From Streptomyces sp. DHE7-1 (GTDB taxonomy: Bacteria > Actinomycetota > Actinomycetes > Streptomycetales > Streptomycetaceae), in assembly GCA_016432725.1 (NCBI GenBank), contig JACJDG010000003.1:5052001-5116000 (forward strand): a stretch of 64,000 bases of DNA, given 5' to 3'. The translations under genes and the position numbers were made by a program. This document shows, piece by piece, positions 47,802-54,873 of this stretch. The notes under the pieces are model-generated. The model had not been told where the DNA came from and did no database searches. It worked only from the letters and a program-made list of their open reading frames with translations. How positions within the stretch are numbered: the first letter of the stretch is position 1; every line of letters starts with the position of its first letter.

Positions 47802-49504
47802 GTGAGCAACAAGCCCAGGGCGCTTGGCGTGGTCCGTCTGTCCGTAGGTAACGAGAACCAGACCGGTGAGGAAACGCAGCGGACCCGCATCAGCAAGCGG
47901 GCGGACGCGGAGGAAATGGAGCTGGTCGGCTTCGCCGTCGACATCGACGTATCGGCGTCCATCTCGCCGTGGGTGCGCCCGTCGCTGGGGGACTGGCTCA
48001 ACAACAAGAAGGACCAGTTCGACCACATCATCATCCTGAAGATCGACCGCATCGCGCGGTCGGTCCGCCACCTCTCGGACATCATCGACTGGTGCGAGGC
48101 GAACGGTAAGGGCCTCATCTCCTGCGAGGAGGGATTCGACCTCTCGAAGCCGTGGGGTAGGACCATTGCCAAGATCCTGGCCGTGGTCGCGGAGGCCGAG
48201 TTGGACGCCATCAAGGCCCGCAACAAAGCCTCCCGCGAGACCATGCGGAAGACCGGCCGCTGGCCGGGTGGCCTGGTCCCGTTCGGACGCAGAGCGGTGA
48301 AGGGCGACGCAGGCTTCACCCTCGAACTCGACCCGAGTACGGCCTGGCGCTGATCGAGATGATCCGGCGCTTCATCGAGAAGCCGAGCTTCTCGGCCGTC
48401 GCCGACTGGCTGAACGAGCAAGGCGTGCCCACGGCTCAGGACATCGCTCGTATCCGCGCGGCGGCAGGCGAGAGCACGACTCGACTCGCGGCCCCGAAGC
48501 CTCGGGGAGCCAGGTGGACGCCGACCACAGTGCAAGCCGTACTGGTCAGCCGCTCTCTGCTTGGGGAGTACGTGCGAGCCGATGGCGCCGTGGTCCGCAA
48601 CGACGACGGCACACCCGTCATGCGGTCTGAGCCGGTACTGAACGAGGAGGAGTGGAGGAAGCTGTCGGAAGCCGTCGCCTCGGTCAAGTACAAGAAGCAG
48701 AAGGGCTCTACGTCGCCGACGGTGGGCGTGACGTTCTGCATGCTGTGCGGTAGCTCCCTCTACTTCGTGAAGGGGGACCCGGCCAAGGGCAAGCGCGAGC
48801 GGTATCGGTGTCACGGCAACAAGAGCAAGGGCATCCAGGCATGCCCGAAGCAGAGGTTCTGGGCAGAGGACTTGTATCCCTGGCTGGAGTCGGCCCTGTT
48901 GGGCGAGATCGGCCACCTGGAACGGATGGAGTCGAAGACGACCATCGACGACAGTCGTGCGGCGAAGCTCGCCGTGATCGACGGCAAGATGAAACAGCTC
49001 CTGAAGGAACTCCAGCAGGACGAGATCACCGCCGTCGCGTACGCCTCGCAGGTCGCCGGCCTTGCCCAGGACCGAGAGAAGGTCACCAACCAGGAGGGGC
49101 CGAAGCCGGTGACCGTGTGGACGGGTACGGGCGAGGGCTACGCGGAGTGGTGGGAGCGGTCGAGTGTCGACGAACGGCGTGAATGGCTGAAGAAGCACAA
49201 GGTCAGGGCGTACTTCGGACATGACGTCCTGGCCATCGATCCCGGTGACCTGATCGAGAACATCAAGCAGCGGGGCATCACGTACTGGGATGTGCCCTCC
49301 AAGTCGTCTCAGATGCTCTCACCCATCACGCCGATCTCGTTCCACGGAAAGCCGTGCGAAAAGCCGAAGCCGCACACGGGTGTGGAGTGGGAGATCGTCA
49401 GCCGCTGGGAGGACTTCGATGCGGAGCGGGCAGCGCAGCGGGCGAAGGCTGAGGAGGAAGCCAAGGGAGCAGAGGGAACCGAGATGGTTCCGATCTCTGC
49501 CTGA
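47802..49504 (+). CDS. Large serine recombinase (integrase)
   Basis: 567 aa after repair. The N-terminal resolvase domain has ALGVVRLSVGNE with the likely catalytic Ser at residue 14, and KIDRIARSVRHLSDIIDW. It is followed by the recombinase domain (FIEKPSFSAVADWLNEQG, WTPTTVQAVLVSRSLLGEYV), a zinc ribbon (CMLCGSS ... RYRCHGNKSKGIQACPK) and a coiled-coil helix (KMKQLLKELQQDEI). It catalyses directional attP x attB recombination. The frame breaks near 48337 (gacccgagtac for gacccggagtac, restoring LDPEYGLALIEM), the same kind of one-base loss as in host genes, so it may be intact in the organism. GTG 47802 with GGAGGGG is preferred to ATG 47781. Confidence 0.9.
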
Positions 49505-49558
49505 TGCAGGCTGAGCAACCGAGGAAGGCCCCCGACCTGGGAACCTTCTGTCTTCCGA

Positions 49559-49870
49559 TCAGAAGGGCGGCAGCTCGTGCCCTGCTTCTTGAAGCCGGTC
49601 GGTCAAGCTGTCGTAGTCGAAGTCCACCGGCGAGGGAGCTGCGTACGGCTCTCCAAACCAGCGTCGACGGCGCTCCTCCTGCTTGACCGTCTCCACGTCT
49701 ACGAAGGAGAAGAAGGGGGCCGATGGCACCCCAAGGGAGCCGGCCCCTTCGTCTTCCTTCTGGGGGCCGCTTACGCGGCCCACCGTCGCCGGCTGCTCGA
49801 GCTCTTCGTCGTCGCCCTGTCGGCCCCCTGCCGGGGGCCGCTCTTCGCCTACCGGCTTGCTCTTCGCCAT
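49559..49870 (-). CDS. Hypothetical element protein (103 aa)
   Basis: Begins MAKSKPVGEERPPAGGRQGD at ATG 49868-49870, preceded by AGGAGTGAGGAG. The first 50 residues are charged and disordered. The second half reads PFFSFVDVETVKQEERRRRW then FDYDSLTDRLQEAGHELPPF, which looks like a folded, conserved ending. It converges on the integrase gene, with 54 bases between stops. No known family. Because it is in the element and adjacent to the integrase, a directionality-factor or accessory role is possible but unsupported by any motif. Confidence 0.5.
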   Translation of the reverse strand: MAKSKPVGEERPPAGGRQGDDEELEQPATVGRVSGPQKEDEGAGSLGVPSAPFFSFVDVETVKQEERRRRWFGEPYAAPSPVDFDYDSLTDRLQEAGHELPPF

Positions 49871-49899
49871 TGGCTCCTCACTCCTACCGCCGTCGCTCT

Positions 49900-50554
49900 T
49901 CATCGCGTCCGCATCGAGCGAAACGGACAGGAATTCGCTCTGATACCCGGAGGGCCGGTGTCCCTCGGCTTCGACCTGAACAGTTGGCAACCGACCCCGC
50001 AGCAGACTGCCGACTACGCCGAGAGCCTGGAGCAGGGCTTCGGCTAGGGATCCGACCTGCGGGCCCACCTCGCGCAGGTGCTCAGCCCCCGTCGGAGCGT
50101 CGTCTTGGCCACTGTGCTCATGGCTGTGGAGGACGAGAACCTGACCGAGTTGCCTGCTGACATGCCGGCGTTCTCGCGGCTCGTGGCCTGCGGATGCCGA
50201 GCCCCGACGAGTGGGAGCACGCTTGTGGAGCTGGGGCAGAAACCCTGTTCGGTGGGGAACGACTGCCCCCTCGAACGCATCCCCTACGGGGACCGCACGG
50301 GCCCGCAGAACCAGCTGAACGTCTTCGGCCTGCGCATCGCCTACGACACCTACCGCACGGAGTTGACGAGCGACGTTACAGCGGTTCACGGCGGAGACGG
50401 TGGCGAGTCGGTGTGCGGCGGCTACGGCCACCTGCTGGCATGGCTGCCCCTGGCCACCACCAATCGCAACCCATCCATGGTCGAGTCCGTGTATGGCCCG
50501 GATGGTGAGGACCTTTGCGAGGACTTCTCTGCTCGGCCTGTGCTCGCGCTCTGA
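49900..50554 (+). pseudogene. Broken, 5'-truncated gene resembling formylglycine-generating-enzyme-like proteins
   Basis: Pieces in two frames make one protein: RIERNGQEFALIPGGPVSLG, SVVLATVLMAVEDENLTEL, MPSPDEWEHACGAGAETLF, then NQLNVFGLRIAYDTYRTEL and an end reading SMVESVYGPDGEDL. PGGPVSLG, PSPDEWEHAC and NVFGL recall the SUMF1/FGE fold (GGxFxMG, PTEAEWEYAA, NxxGL). The reading has an in-frame TAG at 50045-50047 that a run-length error cannot explain, and shifts near 50190 and 50255. No start region is found, and the 5' part overlaps the opposing 103-aa gene. Probably cargo debris of the element. It ends about 224 bases before the mycoredoxin stop; that gap (50555-50778) holds no gene. Confidence 0.55.
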
Positions 50555-50778
50555 ACCTGCGGCTTTGCTACCGCGCGCTCAGAGGTTCTGTCGGTGACGG
50601 CCGCCAGGTGGAATGCTCAGTCTCTCCGCGCCCTGTGCAGGGCGCGTTCAGGAGACGGCCTCGCATCTTCGGCGGTGGTTGCCGGTGGCGGGCCTTGGTC
50701 CTGCCGCTGCGGTCTCCCCGGGGCACACAAAACCCCCGATCAGCGTCAGGGCCGGTCGGGGGCTGCGTCTCGCAAGGG

Positions 50779-51036
50779 TCAGACGCCGAGCGCCTGCTTC
50801 ACCTGGGCAAGGCTCGGGTTCGTCATCACGACCTCAGTGCCACCACTGGAGGGAACTACCTGAACGGTCGGGACCGTCTGGTTTCCGCCGTTCGCCTTCT
50901 CCACGAAGGCGGCGGACTCCGGGTCCTGCTCGATGTTGATCTCGGTGTACGCGATGCCCTCGCGCTCCATCTGGCTCTTCAGCCGACGGCAGTAGCCACA
51001 CCAAGTCGTGCTGTACATCGTCACAGTGCCCTGCAT
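50779..51036 (-). CDS. mrx1: Chimeric mycoredoxin (glutaredoxin-like)
   Basis: An 85-aa thioredoxin-fold protein, MQGTVTMYSTTWCGYCRRLK, with the redox motif CGYC at residues 13-16, and cis-Pro in TVPT near 54-57. Mycoredoxins reduce mycothiol mixed disulphides with mycothiol as electron donor. Residues 1 to about 53 are host-encoded; from about residue 54 the codons lie inside the integrated element (VQVVPSSGGTEVVM, then TNPSLAQVKQALGV). The original host ending (ILFADGSTLTNPSLAQVKQ) lies at 47652-47738. The element therefore restores an ORF with a longer loop before the final helix. Regulation: a sigma-R-type promoter lies 45-70 bases upstream. Confidence 0.92.
   Translation of the reverse strand: MQGTVTMYSTTWCGYCRRLKSQMEREGIAYTEINIEQDPESAAFVEKANGGNQTVPTVQVVPSSGGTEVVMTNPSLAQVKQALGV
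50866..50880 (-). other. Attachment site, right end
   Basis: Plus-strand ggtcgggaccgtctg within the chimeric mycoredoxin gene. The adjoining bases make a perfect 6-2-6 palindrome on the minus strand, ACGGTC-CC-GACCGT (50863-50876 region), a typical shape for a serine-integrase arm or core. Host DNA lies rightwards. Confidence 0.75.
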
Positions 51037-51080
51037 GTCTCGCGCTCCTCAGGCAGCTCGGGAAGGTCGTCCAGGGGAAG

Positions 51081-51106
51081 AACGTAAGGGATCGGGCGGG
51101 CATTCC
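51081..51106 (-). promoter_or_regulatory. Sigma-R-type promoter of the mycoredoxin gene
   Basis: On the minus strand GGAAT (51102-51106) and GTT (51081-51083) are separated by exactly 18 bases, preceded by a further GG. This equals the known sigma-R consensus GGAAT-N18-GTT, the thiol-stress promoter of Streptomyces. The start codon of mrx1 is at 51036. Mycoredoxin genes being sigma-R targets is consistent with the known regulon. Confidence 0.85.
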
Positions 51107-51229
51107 CCGCCCCGGGCCGCGGGTCGCCAGGCCCCGGCGTCTGTGACGCCTGCCGCATCAGTACGACCGCGGGCCCCCGCCTGTGGACAACCGGCGCAGC
51201 GGTCCCGGGCGACCTGGGAGCATGGCCAT

Positions 51230-53425
51230 GTGACAGCAGCAACGCACTCCACCCTCTTCCCGCGGGTCCCGGGCACGGCCGACGCGGTGCTCGAAGGGCT
51301 CGACCCCGAGCAGCGCGAGGTGGCCACCGCCCTGCACGGACCGGTGTGCGTCCTGGCGGGAGCGGGGACCGGCAAGACCCGGGCGATCACCCACCGCATC
51401 GCCTACGGGGTCCGGGCGGGCATCCTCCAGCCGTCCAGCGTGCTCGCCGTCACCTTCACCAACCGTGCCGCGGGAGAGATGCGCGGGCGCCTGCGCCAGC
51501 TCGGCGCCCAGGGGGTCCAGGCCCGCACCTTCCACTCCGCGGCGCTGCGACAGCTCCAGTATTTCTGGCCGAAAGCAGTCGGCGGCTCCATGCCCCGGCT
51601 CGTCGACCGCAAGATCCAGCTCGTCGCCGACGCGGCCGCCGCCTGCAAGCTCCGCCTCGACCGGGGCGAGCTGCGGGACGTCACCGCCGAGATCGAATGG
51701 TCCAAGGTCACCCAGACCGTCCCCGCCGACTACGCGTACGCGGCTGCGAAGGCCGGCCGGGAGTCCCCGCGCGACCAGGCGGAGATCGCCCACGTCTACG
51801 CGGCCTACGAGGACCTCAAGCGCGACCGCGCGGTCATCGACTTCGAGGACGTCCTGCTGCTGACCGTCGCCGTCCTCCAGGACCGGCACGACATCGCCGA
51901 TCAGGTGCGCAGCCAGTACCAGCACTTCGTCGTCGACGAGTACCAGGACGTCAGCCCCCTCCAGCAGCGGCTCCTCGAACTCTGGCTCGGCGACCGCGAC
52001 AGCCTGTGCGTCGTCGGCGACGCCAGCCAGACGATCTACTCGTTCACCGGAGCAACGCCCGACCACCTCCTCGACTTCCGCGCCCGTCATCCGCGCGCCA
52101 CCGTCGTCAAGCTGATCCGCGACTACCGCTCCACCCCGCAGGTCGTCCACCTCGCCAACGGCCTGCTCACCCAGGCCCACGGCCGTGCCGCCGAACACCG
52201 GCTGGAACTCGTCTCCCAGCGCGGGCCCGGACCCGAGCCCGTCTACAGCGAGTACACCGACGAGCCCGCCGAGGCCGAGGGCGCCGCCCGGCGTATCCGG
52301 GAGCTCATCGACGCCGGTGTCCCGGCCTCCGAGATCGCCGTCCTGTTCCGTACGAACTCCCAGTCCGAGACCTACGAGCAGGCCCTCGCCGACGCCGGGG
52401 TCCCGTACCAGCTGCGCGGCGCCGAGCGCTTCTTCGACCGGCCCGAGGTCCGCAAGGCCGGTGTGGCCCTGCGCGGCGCGGCCCGCTTCGGCGGCAACGA
52501 CGCCCTGCTGGACGACGTGGTCGACCTGCCCTCGCAGGTGCGCGCCGTGCTGTCCGGGGAGGGCTGGACCAGCACGCCTCCGGTCGGCTCCGGCGCCGTC
52601 CGGGAGCGCTGGGAGTCCCTGGCCGCCCTGGTCAACCTCGCCCACGACTTCTCCGCCGCCCGCCCCGGTGCCACCCTCGGCGACTTCGTCGCCGAACTCG
52701 ACGAGCGGGCGGGCGCCCAGCACGCCCCGACCGTCCAGGGCGTCACCCTGGCCTCCCTGCACGCGGCCAAGGGCCTGGAGTGGGACGCGGTCTTCCTCGT
52801 CGGCATCGCCGAGGGCATGGTGCCGATCACCTACGCCAGGACCGACGAACAGATCGAGGAGGAGCGCCGCCTCCTCTACGTCGGAGTGACCCGCGCCAGA
52901 GAGCGGCTCCATCTCTCCTGGGCCCTGTCGCGCGCACCGGGCGGACGGGCCAACCGCAGGCCCAGCCGCTTCCTCGACGGCCTGCGCCCCGGCACCGCCG
53001 CCGTCGCCGGCCGCAGCGCCACCGGCGCCGGCGGCGGCATCGAACGCGGCGCGGCGGCCCGCGGCCCGGCCGTCCCCCGGCGCGCCCAGCGCACCGTGGC
53101 CCGCTGCCGGGTCTGCGGCCGCACGCTGACCGACGCCGGCGAGATGAAGCTGATGCGCTGCGAGGACTGCCCCTCGGACATGGACGAGGGCCTCTACGAG
53201 CGTCTGCGCGAGTGGCGTGCCGTCCAGGCGGAGCGCAGCGGGCAGCCGGACTTCTGCGTCTTCACCGACCGCACCCTGATGGCCATCGCCGAGGCACGGC
53301 CCGAGGACCCCGCGGGACTCTCCCGCATCCCTGGTGTCCGTGCCCGCAAGCTGCAGCGTTACGGGGCCGATGTTCTGGCCATCTGCGCAGGTCAGGAGAT
53401 CGGGGCGGACGGCGGGCGCGACTGA
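51230..53425 (+). CDS. uvrD2: UvrD2-type DNA helicase with HRDC domain
   Basis: A 731-aa superfamily 1A helicase. Motor motifs: AGAGTGKTRAI (residues 43-53), AVTFTNRAAGEM, VVDEYQDVSPLQQ, VGDASQTIYSFTGA, TLASLHAAKGLEWDAVFLVG and LYVGVTRARERLHLSW. The C-terminal part carries a tetracysteine motif (CRVCGRTLTDAGEMKLMRC then EDC), which in mycobacterial UvrD2 links motor and HRDC and is needed for unwinding, then an HRDC domain (FCVFTDRTLMAIAEARPEDP, IPGVRARKLQRYG). Start is GTG 51230 with GGGAG upstream. It is divergent from mrx1. The frame is intact, unlike most large genes here. Confidence 0.92.
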   Translation: MTAATHSTLFPRVPGTADAVLEGLDPEQREVATALHGPVCVLAGAGTGKTRAITHRIAYGVRAGILQPSSVLAVTFTNRAAGEMRGRLRQLGAQGVQARTFHSAALRQLQYFWPKAVGGSMPRLVDRKIQLVADAAAACKLRLDRGELRDVTAEIEWSKVTQTVPADYAYAAAKAGRESPRDQAEIAHVYAAYEDLKRDRAVIDFEDVLLLTVAVLQDRHDIADQVRSQYQHFVVDEYQDVSPLQQRLLELWLGDRDSLCVVGDASQTIYSFTGATPDHLLDFRARHPRATVVKLIRDYRSTPQVVHLANGLLTQAHGRAAEHRLELVSQRGPGPEPVYSEYTDEPAEAEGAARRIRELIDAGVPASEIAVLFRTNSQSETYEQALADAGVPYQLRGAERFFDRPEVRKAGVALRGAARFGGNDALLDDVVDLPSQVRAVLSGEGWTSTPPVGSGAVRERWESLAALVNLAHDFSAARPGATLGDFVAELDERAGAQHAPTVQGVTLASLHAAKGLEWDAVFLVGIAEGMVPITYARTDEQIEEERRLLYVGVTRARERLHLSWALSRAPGGRANRRPSRFLDGLRPGTAAVAGRSATGAGGGIERGAAARGPAVPRRAQRTVARCRVCGRTLTDAGEMKLMRCEDCPSDMDEGLYERLREWRAVQAERSGQPDFCVFTDRTLMAIAEARPEDPAGLSRIPGVRARKLQRYGADVLAICAGQEIGADGGRD

Positions 53426-53438
53426 TGCGAACTCGTCG

Positions 53439-53478
53439 AAAAAATAGTTTGCGCATGCCCCGGGAATCCCCATAGGTT
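53439..53478 (+). promoter_or_regulatory. Probable autoregulated wblC promoter
   Basis: An A-run (53439-53444) lies just before a -35 TTGCGC (53449-53454), with 18 bases to a -10-like TAGGTT (53473-53478). WhiB7-dependent promoters are known to need an AT-rich block immediately upstream of the -35 box; AAAAAATAG fits. Transcription from here would give a leader of about 600 bases before wblC. Confidence 0.7.
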
Positions 53479-53590
53479 CTAGGCACGGAAGCGGCGGCCT
53501 TCTCCAAGGTCCTGACTCCGTGTTGTACTTGCATATCCGAATGGATCGGTTCACCCCGGTCCCCCCAGACGCCGAGAGGAGGCGAGTCCA

Positions 53591-53908
53591 GTGACCAGCA
53601 TCGAAACCATCATCAGCACGGCCAAAATGACCGATCGCTCGACCGTCTCCACGTGCATGCTCGGCGCCTCGAGCCAGGGCACCGGTCTGTCCGGCATTCG
53701 TGCCGTCCGTCCGGCGTCCTCCCCTGCTCTCGCGGTCCTTCCCGTCCGTGAGCGCAATGAGCGACCGACGAAGGCACTGGAAGCGGTAGTGGCACAGGCA
53801 CATGCCTATGTCTTTGCGGCGGCCGGTGCCGGATTCCGGAAGCAGACGACGCAGCACCACCTGATGTGGGCCTTCCGTGGGCCAGAACCCTGGAGTGATC
53901 CAGCCTGA
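53591..53908 (+). CDS. Upstream ORF in the wblC leader (105 aa)
   Basis: GTG 53591 is preceded by GAGAGGAGGCGAG, a strong ribosome site. The product begins VTSIETIISTAKMTDRSTVS and ends MWAFRGPEPWSDPA, without a known domain. Its stop (53906-53908) lies inside an inverted repeat that comes directly before an intrinsic terminator. WhiB7 genes of mycobacteria and streptomycetes are known to be controlled by upstream-ORF attenuation under ribosome stress, and this ORF occupies that place. The peptide may matter less than its translation. Confidence 0.7.
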   Translation: MTSIETIISTAKMTDRSTVSTCMLGASSQGTGLSGIRAVRPASSPALAVLPVRERNERPTKALEAVVAQAHAYVFAAAGAGFRKQTTQHHLMWAFRGPEPWSDPA

Positions 53909-53974
53909 TCGCCGATCAGGCCGGCGCCTTCAGGGCCGCGGAACCCCACCCGGGATCCGCGGCCCTTCTGTTTT
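53904..53974 (+). terminator. Attenuator terminator in the wblC leader
   Basis: A first hairpin, CCTGATC-gcc-GATCAGG (53904-53920), overlaps the uORF stop. A second, GGGCCGCGGA (53933-53942) with TCCGCGGCCC (53956-53965), is followed by ttctgtttt: an intrinsic terminator about 110 bases before the wblC start. Slow translation of the uORF would change folding here and permit read-through. The antiterminator pairing itself is not resolved by eye. Confidence 0.8.
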
Positions 53975-54081
53975 CCCCGAACGGGGACGACGGAGCGAAG
54001 GGGCTTCGGGACAGGAAAGAACCCGGTACCAAGCCGACGCCCGGTCAACAGGCCGGAACGACAGACGAGGAAGACCAAACC

Positions 54082-54449
54082 GTGCAACTCGAAGCGCACG
54101 CCCCGTCCGTACCGCCTTCACGCACCATCCCCCGCCCGGCCTCACGGAGGACTCCACCTTGATCCCCCTCACCGCGCTCACCGCGCTCGACGACGCCATC
54201 GAGAACCTCGGCGTACCCGTCCCCTGCCGTTCCTACGACCCCGAGGTCTTCTTCGCCGAGTCGCCGGCCGACGTCGAGTACGCCAAGTCCCTCTGCCGCA
54301 CCTGCCCGCTGATGGAGGCGTGCCTCGCCGGGGCGAAGGAGCGGCGTGAGCCTTGGGGCGTCTGGGGTGGCGAGCTGTTCGTCCAGGGTGTCGTCGTCGC
54401 CCGGAAGCGGCCGCGTGGCCGCCCGCGCAAGAACCCGGTCACAGCATGA
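54082..54449 (+). CDS. wblC: WblC/WhiB7 antibiotic-stress regulator
   Basis: 122 aa after repair. Four cysteines bind a [4Fe-4S] cluster: VPCRSYD, SLCRTCPLMEACLAG (C-x2-C-x5-C). It has the EPWGVWGGE turn that contacts sigma factor, and the C-terminal AT-hook RKRPRGRPRKN, which separates WhiB7 from other WhiB proteins. It activates intrinsic resistance genes (efflux pumps, ribosome protection, Erm-type) when translation is inhibited. The frame breaks near 54127 (ATCCCCC for ATCCCCCC, restoring TIPPPGLTEDSTLIP). GTG 54082 is the start. Upstream are its promoter, uORF and attenuator; a small gene overlaps its stop. Confidence 0.92.
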
Positions 54450-54769
54450 ACGCCGCAGGAACCATCGACCGTCCCCTCACGCACGACCCCAAGAAGCAGG
54501 CCCCGATGAAGCCGTCCACCACCGAGCCCGCAGGCTCCGCGACCTCAGACTTCACCACCACCGGCGCGAACGACTCGCGTCAGAACAGGACCCGAGAGAT
54601 GCAACTCATCCCAGAAGCCCTGGCTCGTGCGCATATGCACGACATGCTGCGGGGCGCCGAGCAGGAACGCCGGGCCACGCGCCTGGCGACCGCTCGCCGC
54701 ATGCAGCGCCGGGCGGAGCGCGCCTCGATGCGCGCCCGCCGTGCGCTGGCCATGGCCGTCATGCAGTGA
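54446..54769 (+). CDS. Small basic protein coupled to wblC (107 aa)
   Basis: ATG 54446 overlaps the wblC stop (ATGA), so translation is coupled. The N-terminal half is disordered (STTEPAGSATSDFTTTGAND). The C-terminal half is a highly basic helix, ARAHMHDMLRGAEQERRATR then RRMQRRAERASMRARRALAM, possibly a coiled coil or nucleic-acid binder. No known domain. Conserved linkage to wblC in Streptomyces is my recollection, not something seen here. Two hairpins close the transcript. Confidence 0.65.
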   Translation: MNAAGTIDRPLTHDPKKQAPMKPSTTEPAGSATSDFTTTGANDSRQNRTREMQLIPEALARAHMHDMLRGAEQERRATRLATARRMQRRAERASMRARRALAMAVMQ

Positions 54770-54790
54770 TCCAGCACACCTGAAGCGGTG

Positions 54791-54856
54791 GCCTCCCGGT
54801 ACAGGGAGGCGAATCCTTCACCACGGGGGCCGGTCCGTCCGAACGGACCGGCCCCC
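54791..54856. terminator. Two consecutive hairpins after the wblC operon
   Basis: GCCTCCC-ggtaca-GGGAGGC (54791-54810) is followed by a perfect 14-bp stem, GGGGGCCGGTCCGT (54825-54838) with its complement at 54843-54856. They separate the wblC operon (plus) from the convergent kinase gene (minus). Confidence 0.85.
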
Positions 54857-54873
54857 GCCGTGCGTTGCGGCCG

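Larger units (their letters stand above)
47724..50880 (+). mobile_element. Integrated serine-recombinase element (about 3.1 kb) in the mycoredoxin gene
   Basis: Bounded by two 15-base near-identical sites (47724-47738 and 50866-50880, 13 of 15 identical) that both encode the TVPT part of mycoredoxin. Inside lie a large serine integrase next to the left end, a 103-aa gene on the opposite strand, and fragments of a third gene. Lower GC content and mixed codon use (for example gaagaccggccgctgg beside aagtacaagaagcag) set it apart from flanking DNA. It has no structural, replication or transfer genes, so it is a small integrative element or the remnant of a prophage. Exact edges within the 15-base sites cannot be fixed by eye. 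Confidence 0.85.

Noticed and set aside
47652..48071. A 139-codon minus-strand ORF ending in the mycoredoxin tail
   Set aside because: Only the last 28 codons match mycoredoxin; the rest is antisense to the integrase and has no ribosome site.
47724..50880. A full prophage or integrative conjugative element
   Set aside because: Only the integrase, one small gene and a broken gene fit in 3.1 kb; no replication, structural or transfer genes are present.
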